DNA from: Aspergillus flavus | Taxonomy: Eukaryota > Ascomycota > Eurotiomycetes > Eurotiales > Aspergillaceae | Reading direction: 5' to 3' | NCBI RefSeq assembly: GCF_009017415.1 | Contig: NC_092403.1 | Location: 372,001 to 436,000 of the forward strand | Length of the DNA stretch: 64,000 nucleotides | Shown here: piece after piece, positions 57,634-64,000 of the stretch | Layout: every line of letters begins with the position of its first letter | Position numbering within the stretch: position 1 is the first letter of the stretch | Program-made: the position numbers and the translations under genes | Notes under the pieces: generated by a model | The model's input: only the letters and a program-made list of their open reading frames with translations | What the model was told of the DNA's origin: nothing | The model's database searches: none

Positions 57634-58368
57634 TACCACCTTTGATTTGGCCATTACTTTTTATATCACGACCCGGGCGGCGTTTTTTCTCACATTCATC
57701 ACTGCTACGCACTCATTTTGGATGTTCTGTATATGAGTTTATGATACCTAGGATTTTTTTAGAGCAATGTTGATAAGCTATTGCAAACCAAGTACTTGAT
57801 GTACAACAGAAAAGCATTGGCCGCCGCGGCCCCAACAACAAAATATATATACTTGCCTCGCAATTGAAATAGCCACTACAATTTGTTTTCTATTAATTAT
57901 TAGTAGAATTAAACAACTCTCGAATAAGCTACTACCTGCTGAATCAGAAAAGATATTTTACCATATTCATTAAAAGGTGTTCAGCAGATTTTCAACTGCG
58001 TCAAAATGTTCGTCTTCTCGAGATGAATGAGATAAATTCATTGATTTAATATCTTCTGCCGGCAATATCAACACGCAAAAACCATGAACATAAAGGCGGT
58101 CGAACGGGCGGTGAAGATACTATAATAACGATTGTTCAATGCAGTCTTAAGAAGCTTGCCATTACATCTTCATTCATAAATTATTATATTATACTCATCA
58201 CTAGTACTTTCTTGGGTCATATCAACATTTTGCAAACCAGACAATGCGAGTCTAAACAGGAAAGGAAAAGCCCGAAAAGCCGGGAAAGAGACTAAAAAAG
58301 ACAAGAGACAGGAGAGTTCGAAATAGCTGGCCACCAACCCAGCAGAACGAAGCTTATCCATGGGAGGC
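57634..58368. other. Convergent intergenic region
   Basis: AT-rich spacer between the convergent regulator and transporter genes. Nothing was recognised. Confidence 0.5.
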
Positions 58369-60045
58369 TCACGTGTGCTTGCTATTCTTGGACCACGAGC
58401 GAATCCGAGCACCATACCGATAGAAGAGTACGGGGATCGGGATCATCGCAATACTGATGAACCCGAGGGTACTCGACGCCCAGGCCACGCCAAGGTTGTG
58501 ATACATGAAAGGTCCGAAGAGTGGGAAGCCGGCGCCGAAGAAGCTACGCACGAAGGTATTGGCGCCGATCGCACTGTTGGCGATGGTCGGGTACACGTCA
58601 ACTAGGTAGTTCAGACACTGCACGAAGACCATGTACATGCCTGTGCCGACGGGGGCACTTCCGATGACCATGCCAGCCCAGTGGATGTTGGGGTTGGATG
58701 TCCAGGCGAAGATGAAGAGTCCGACGGGGAGCAGGCATCCTCCCGCGATCATGAGGGGCAGGCGTTGCTCGGGGACCACGGCTTTGTTCCCGTCGTAGTT
58801 GCGTCGCGTTTGTATGACCACAATGGCACAACCGATCAGAATTCCGACCATCATGCCGATATATGGGAGGGCGCTGATTCCCAGCGACCAGCCACGTACT
58901 TCGCGGAAGGCGATAGGGTACGAAACGAACACGAGGTATAAGATGCCATAGATGAAAGCCTAGTACATTTGTCAGGGCATGCGTATGTCAATGTTCTATA
59001 GCGGTTTTCCTTACCTGGTAGATGGTGACCAGCAGAAGAATCGGCTCGGTAACCAAAAGTGCTGTGCACTGTTAGCATGTCTTGAGTCACACGAGGGACA
59101 GTGTACTAACCAAATGGTCTCAGCAAGAAGATGACGAATATATCCTTGATTCCCTTTTGCTTCCCATCATACACCGTGTGGACGTCCGGGTTGCCCGCCT
59201 TGCGGATGGCTGCAGCCTTCTTGCGCAGGATGGACCCGGCAAATGTCTCGGGCAGCCCAAAGACCACCAGAACTGTACATGACCCGCCCATGATGCAACT
59301 GAGCCATTGTGTGAACCGCCACCCCAGATAGCTTTCCACGATAAAGTTACCCATCAAAGGGGCCAACACCGGACTGCCAAAGATTGTGCCGATACAACAT
59401 GCCATCGCCACACCACGTTGCGCGGGATTCCACATATCCACCAATGAACCTCCGACAAGAGACAAGGGAGCCGCGCCAAAGACTCCGGTCAGGAACCGAC
59501 CGATGAGGACCGTTTGCAAATTCTTCGCCACGGCCACGGGTATACAGAAGATGGTAAAAAGAGCCATACCGATGACCATGGGCCACTTACGCCCGAATCG
59601 CTCAGACAAAGGACCCCATACGGGCGGACCAACAGTGTAACCCTATCTAGTCAGTCTTTCGCATAGACAAGAAAAAAGAATGATAGATACGACCTACCAG
59701 CAAGAACAAGCTGATTCCAAGTGTCACCACCGTACTGCCGACATGAAACCGTTGGGCGATTTGGCCACTTCCACTGCTGAAGATACTACTGGCGATACAT
59801 GTGCAGAGGTTTCCATAGACCCAGATGGCTGTGACAAACGCCCGGTATGCGAAGGACCAGTTTTGGGGGTTTGCTGGATCATCCGGTCCATCCCAGGTGA
59901 CTAGGTTTGGATCCGTCTTGGGCTCGGCGTTTGAAGGAGCTTTCTGGCTTTCGATGTCGGTAGGTTCCGATGATAGTCGACTACCCGGATGAGGGGAGGG
60001 TGAAGAGTCCGTAGAGACAATATTGGGTAACTCAGCTACCGCCAT
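58369..60045 (-). CDS. MFS transporter, DHA1-like
   Basis: Minus-strand gene starting at 60045 with at least four coding exons. Introns near 59642-59692, 59063-59110 and 58960-59015 are GT-AG and keep frame. The total is about 500 residues with roughly 12 membrane segments. The family signature NPQNWS precedes TM1, as in fungal DHA1/TPO-type transporters. The loop 2-3 motif reads GPLSERFGRKWPMVIG, and the RFLTGVFGAAPLSLVGG block follows. The second half contains GISALPYIGMMVGILIG and GMYMVFVQCLNYLVDVY. The likely role is plasma-membrane export of the cluster product or uptake of an acid precursor. Its promoter side contains a 20-base perfect palindrome. Confidence 0.88.
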
Positions 60046-61296
60046 TTGGGACGAATATGTGGAGGATGGTAATCAGAAGAGGTAGGGATGAGAGGTTCAA
60101 GAGTCGGATCAAAAATCGTTCAAGACCCCGCGTATCGAGAACAAATCTAGAAAACAAAAGCAAGAAATACCAAATGAACAAAAATAGGTGTGCCGAAGGA
60201 ATAAATCCAGATCTAATCCTTCTCTAACATGAGAATATGTTTCTGATCCTACTCCTGGCTTTTGTCTTGGCAACGGATAGGCAAGTACTATATACTCCCA
60301 TCAGCGCTGGCGATCGTCCCGTACACCGCGTACGTACGCGGTGCTCGGCGGCCGTACCCCGAGCCATTAATCATCGGGCTTGTTGTTCCTTCGTCAGCAG
60401 TGTAAGTGTTCCTTCTCCACTTGTTTTGATCTAGTTGGGCATAGTAATCATACTACGAGTAGAATTTGAAATGAGTAATTGGTCCCCCTTTCAGGGTTCA
60501 ACTGAACAAATACAATGCTTCATTTCTTAACTTCCTGACAAAGACCGTTGAGGGCTTATGTAAGCACGTGACACCAAATGGCCGTCAGAACCCCCATCCG
60601 TTCTTAGTAATCATCTCAAAGTAACTACCTTGATATGAGGATCTGGTTGGATTAAACAGTATTACTGTACAGTTTGGGGCTAATTGAACTAACATGAGTA
60701 GTGATACGTCACAAATCCTCTACCTAGCTTGCATGTTTTAAGTAATTCTATATCTCTCTAGATAGATGATACTATAGTCATATTCGTAGCTAATCGGGCT
60801 TCACAACTGTGACAGGCAAGTAGAGCCTGTAGAGTATGTATGGGTTCTCAATTTCTCCACCATACAGCTGCAACATGAGAAACCAGACGGAAATTGAAAT
60901 GACAGAGATTATCTACTTGGCTGAGGTGTCAAGCTTGGGGGCGAACAGTCCACAAGGACTTTCAGAATGCCACGCACTATGGTTTAGTTAGATGATCTAC
61001 ACCTAACGAGGGATAGTGTGAATGCAATTAATGCAGTGCCAATAGTCCGATGGGAAATTGGAGATTACCAATCCTACATTACCAATCTGGCAAGCCTACT
61101 ATAGGATGTACTGATTGAGCTGTAGGAAGCAGAACAGATTTCTAGCTTACCGGAGTGGTCAGTTTACCTCGGCCGCTGCATTGGGCACAGATTGTACTGA
61201 AGAGAAAGAGATGAAATTTGTAAACTAGATTATTCTATTTCTAATTCGTTGACATGTCAATCATTACTACTTCCTTAGAATCTCGAACCACTTGTG
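60046..61296. other. Intergenic region
   Basis: Apart from the palindrome at 60324-60343, I see no gene or RNA. Short plus-strand frames (60237-60434) lack motifs. Confidence 0.5.
60324..60343. promoter_or_regulatory. 20-bp perfect palindrome upstream of the transporter
   Basis: CACCGCGTACGTACGCGGTG equals its own reverse complement. It contains CCG-N10-CGG, a geometry compatible with a dimeric Zn2Cys6 factor. It lies about 280 bases upstream of the transporter start. A shorter palindrome, GGCGTACGCC (62940-62949), shares the GCGTACGC core and lies between the CAD-like and lactonase genes. Confidence 0.45.
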
Positions 61297-62796
61297 CTAC
61301 AGCTCACCGCTGATCAGAGCTAACAATTCCGACACATCAGCTGAAGTCTCCAAAGACAGAACCGAGTTCTCGATTCTCTGCAGTCTTTCCGAGTCGATCA
61401 CGGAGCTCGCCAGCTTGCGCCACTTCTCACGGATTTCATCGTCCGTGATGGGTGGATCAAAACCTTTCGGCATGGCAACCACATCTTCCACAGTCTCCCC
61501 GTCGTTAAACTCAACCACGATGCGTGCCCCGCAGAGATGACCTGGCTTATCGAACTCCGAGCTATGAACACAGGTGGTTTTGTCAATGAGACTCCAGACA
61601 GCATCACTGTCCAAAGCATGAGGCTCAAACTGATCGAGCAGCACCTGTCCATACACCAGCTGCGCGGCACCAATGTACGCCGCGTTCATCTGCCCGCCAG
61701 TCGCAGTCAACGGCCGCTCCTCCGGGGCCCAGCCATCGTGCGCAAACACCGGCTCAGACAGGGAAACCGTAATGCGACGGATATTGTGCAGCTGGTCGAC
61801 AGCAAATCGGTCAGGGTAGTTCCGCTGGAGCTTCTCCAGGGCTTCAATCTGTCCGTGACAGCCGCCGACACAGGCATGCAATTTCACGCGGATATTCGTC
61901 GTCTGCCACTCCTTCCCCAATGCGGTCGTTACCTCCTCCGGCTTATACTGCGGAGTCCGGCCGTTTCCTTGTGTGAACATGGTGAGGAAACCGCCATAGC
62001 TGCGGTCGAACACCTTCTTGATTCCGACGTATCCGTCGCGAGCCAAGAGAGCACCGAAGAGTCCGTTGCGAGCGGCGAACGCGTGCTGTACACGCTTCAC
62101 CATTCCTTCGTACTGTGCTGCCATCAGCCCGCCCGCCTGTGTGCAGGCGATCCCGACCGCTGACTCGGTGTCATCTGGGCTGAGGCCCAAGAGCTTCGAG
62201 GACGCAGCTGCCGCTGCCGGAGAACCGAAGACCGGACCTGAGTGCCATCCCCGCGAAAGCAGATCTGCACCGTACATGGCGGATCCGACTCGTGGTCCCG
62301 TTTCGAATCCCACCACTAGGGCAACGAGGAAATCGAGTCCCGAGACCACGCTCTTCCGGTGTCCCTTGGACTGCACTTCGGCTGCGGCGAATAATGCAGG
62401 CAAGAGGACACTGGCGGAGTGGAGCGGTGCGGCACTGTGGTAATCATCTAGCTCTACGGCTTGGATGAATGAACCGTTGAGAATGGCCGCTGCTTGGGGG
62501 CCGTATCGCTAGTTGCCGTTAGTCAATCATTCATTGGGTGGATATTGGATAGTTAATACCCGGTTGTATCCTATGACACTACAATATCCTTCGGGTTCAT
62601 AGTCATCGATGGCCTTGGCTGCTTGCTCGGACCACGGGACGTGAGATCCGACCAAGCCACAGGCGATGCCGTCGAGCAGCAAATGTTTGGCTCGTTGAAG
62701 GACATCTGCAGGGATGTCTGAGGGCTTGAGCTCTGTCACCCAGTTGCAGAGCTCTGCAGTGACGTTTCCTTCTGGCGTGGAGTCTGTGACGGTCAT
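61297..62796 (-). CDS. cis-Aconitate decarboxylase-like (MmgE/PrpD family, CAD/IRG1 branch)
   Basis: Two exons (62796-62560 and 62508-61297) with a 51-base in-frame intron, giving 482 residues, close to the size of Aspergillus cis-aconitate decarboxylase. Blocks typical of this branch include LLDGIACGLVGSHVPW, AVELDDYHSAAPLHSASVLLPAL, GFETGPRVGSAMYG, RGWHSGPVFG and IRVKLHACVGGCHGQIEAL. The active-site region (DDYHS..PLHS, RGWHSG) fits CAD/IRG1 better than methylcitrate dehydratase. The inferred reaction is decarboxylation of an alkylaconitate to an alkylitaconate-type product in the cytosol. An isomerase or a second dehydratase is possible. It is divergently transcribed from the lactonohydrolase-like gene and differs strongly from the PrpD homologue at 42.4 kb. 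Confidence 0.85.
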
Positions 62797-62939
62797 TGTG
62801 TAATGATTGCGATGCTGAAGACAGGGAATATGGACTTTCACTCTCTCATTGGGTCTTAGAGGTCTTATTCATAAATAGAAAAATGCGGATGTATGACCCC
62901 GAGACGATTTCTGGAAATTCCTCCACGCGGGTCCTCGGG

Positions 62940-62949
62940 GGCGTACGCC
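62940..62949. promoter_or_regulatory. GGCGTACGCC palindrome in the CAD/lactonase divergent promoter
   Basis: A 10-base perfect palindrome in the 347-base spacer between the two divergent starts. It shares the GCGTACGC core with the longer palindrome upstream of the transporter. Regulatory function is an inference. Confidence 0.3.
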
Positions 62950-63143
62950 TCCCCTTCGCGGACCGGCGTCCGAGTCGCGCGAAGCATAGCAATTTCTGAA
63001 GCCGAGCAAGGCGAGATTGTATGTAGAATGGAGGCGTTACCGCCCGAAGGTCAGAGAACGAAGGTAGTTAAAAGAAGTAATCTTCACCAGAGAGACAGGA
63101 GACATTGTGACAGAATCACACATCCTATGGAACAGATTCAAAG

Positions 63144-64000
63144 ATGCTTTCCTACACTAGCCACTGTCTGCAGGCACTGCTCGGGGTCGCCTCCCTACCC
63201 TACCGGCAATACCAGGCGTACTCCAGCCCTCAAGCACCCCTCCAAGTACCCCAAGTACCCCAAGCCGGACCCCCAATCACCACACTGGTCTCGTCATGCG
63301 CGGGGTTCAGCTACCCGGAGGTTGCCTGTATTGATCGCTACGGATCCCTCCTGCAAGGCGAGTTCGAGCGCAAAGTACGCAACGTGCTTGGCGACGCCGA
63401 CACCTACATCTCCACCAACGCGCCGTCAGAACCAACCTTCTCCGATCTGCAGAATGCCGATTTCCTCGTATGGAACCAATCGGCGGCAAAGGCCATCCTG
63501 GGTCCCAACCCGCACGTCGATTTCATGTTCAGCATCGAGGACTGCTCCCACGAGGCTCCCGTGTACGTCCCCACTACTAACGAACTGTACTTCTCCCGCT
63601 TACAGCAGGGATTCCTCCCTCAACTGGTGATTAACTTGAACAATGACCCTCCTACTTTGGAAGAGAAGCTAGCCCAGCCACCTATTTACGCCGCCACGGG
63701 AGCGCGATTCCGTGATGGCCTCCTCTACCTCGCCACGATAGGCGGAAACGAGTCTCTTGCCGGCTACACGTTTCGTCCAGGTCTGTATACGTTGGACCCT
63801 ATTACGGGAAAAACTCAAGCTCTTCTGAACAACTACTACGGGTATTATTTCAATGCAGTGGACGATCTTGACATCGATCATGAAGGTCAGATCTGGTTCA
63901 CGGACAATGGTAACACTGCCTTCCTCCTCCCTACCCTCCCTACTCCACTACCTACCCCCCTATCAAACAGTCCAGCTAAACAACCAATTCCCAAAACTCG
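63144..64000 (+). CDS. SMP-30/lactonohydrolase-like protein, 3' end outside the window
   Basis: An open frame from the ATG at 63144 (MLSYTSHCLQALLG) that runs to about 63910, where a possible gtaaca donor follows WFTDNG. Nearly 257 residues are visible. Typical beta-propeller blocks of fungal SMP-30/gluconolaconase-like proteins include CSHEAPVYVPTTNELYFSRL, GARFRDGLLYLATIGG, GLYTLDPITGKTQALLNNYY and FNAVDDLDIDHEGQIWFTDN. The last contains the NDL/D residues expected for metal binding. It would hydrolyse or form a lactone or cyclic anhydride. Lactonohydrolase-like enzymes accompany alkylcitrate/maleidride clusters, consistent with the neighbours. A 245-residue ORF over the same bases in another frame is a shadow. 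The ATG at 63127 is out of frame. Confidence 0.82.
   Translation, partial: MLSYTSHCLQALLGVASLPYRQYQAYSSPQAPLQVPQVPQAGPPITTLVSSCAGFSYPEVACIDRYGSLLQGEFERKVRNVLGDADTYISTNAPSEPTFSDLQNADFLVWNQSAAKAILGPNPHVDFMFSIEDCSHEAPVYVPTTNELYFSRLQQGFLPQLVINLNNDPPTLEEKLAQPPIYAATGARFRDGLLYLATIGGNESLAGYTFRPGLYTLDPITGKTQALLNNYYGYYFNAVDDLDIDHEGQIWFTDNGNTAFLLPTLPTPLPTPLSNSPAKQPIPKT

Noticed and set aside
62893..63630. Plus-strand ORF of 245 residues
   Set aside because: A low-complexity Pro/Arg/Ser frame overlapping the lactonohydrolase-like gene, which has recognisable beta-propeller motifs.
1..64000. CRISPR arrays, operons, Shine-Dalgarno sites
   Set aside because: The sequence is eukaryotic with spliced genes. 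The only regular arrays are coding tandem repeats without spacers.

Overview
This window looks like nuclear DNA of a filamentous ascomycete, most likely an Aspergillus or close relative. The evidence is short GT-AG introns of about 50-80 bases, fungal-only families (Zn2Cys6 regulators, GT25 and DUF604 glycosyltransferases, DUF3112 membrane protein, F-box and ankyrin proteins, cyanovirin-like and Cys-rich secreted proteins), one eukaryotic tRNA-Asn, and wide gene-poor spacers. The genus is an inference, since no database search was possible.

Layout: 0-42 kb is accessory-type sequence with low gene density. It holds an arylsulfotransferase-like gene and a P-loop sulfotransferase-like gene (2.4-6.4 kb), a secreted protein built of ten four-Cys modules (7.1-8.0 kb), a decayed small secreted protein (10.2 kb), an ankyrin protein made of near-identical repeats (12-13 kb), a DHA14-type MFS transporter (14-16 kb), a small eight-Cys secreted protein (16.6-16.9 kb), a dead SRPK-like kinase (18.8-19.9 kb), and two type II membrane glycosyltransferases (20.4-24.6 kb). 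These are followed by a tRNA-Asn, two small secreted-protein loci, two Zn2Cys6 regulators, a DUF3112 membrane protein, an FAD-oxidase relic whose halves lie on opposite strands, a GNAT acetyltransferase and an F-box protein.

From 42.4 kb to the window end there is a coherent biosynthetic cluster: a 2-methylcitrate dehydratase-like enzyme (PrpD), a complete fatty acid synthase beta subunit, a 5'-truncated cytochrome P450, an acyl-CoA synthetase, a Zn2Cys6 regulator, a DHA1-type MFS transporter, a cis-aconitate-decarboxylase-like enzyme, and the start of an SMP-30/lactonohydrolase-like gene that runs off the end. This gene set matches the logic of alkylcitrate-type pathways such as the oryzine and A. 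niger alkylcitrate/alkylitaconate clusters. A dedicated FAS makes a medium-chain acyl unit, a citrate-synthase homologue condenses it with oxaloacetate, the PrpD homologue dehydrates the alkylcitrate, and the CAD homologue decarboxylates the alkylaconitate. The ligase, lactonase and transporter would act around these steps. No FAS alpha subunit or citrate synthase is present in the window. I predict they lie just past position 64000.

The two most interesting signals are this cluster, with its candidate promoter motifs and eroded P450, and the repetitive Cys/Trp-rich secreted protein at 7.1-8.0 kb.
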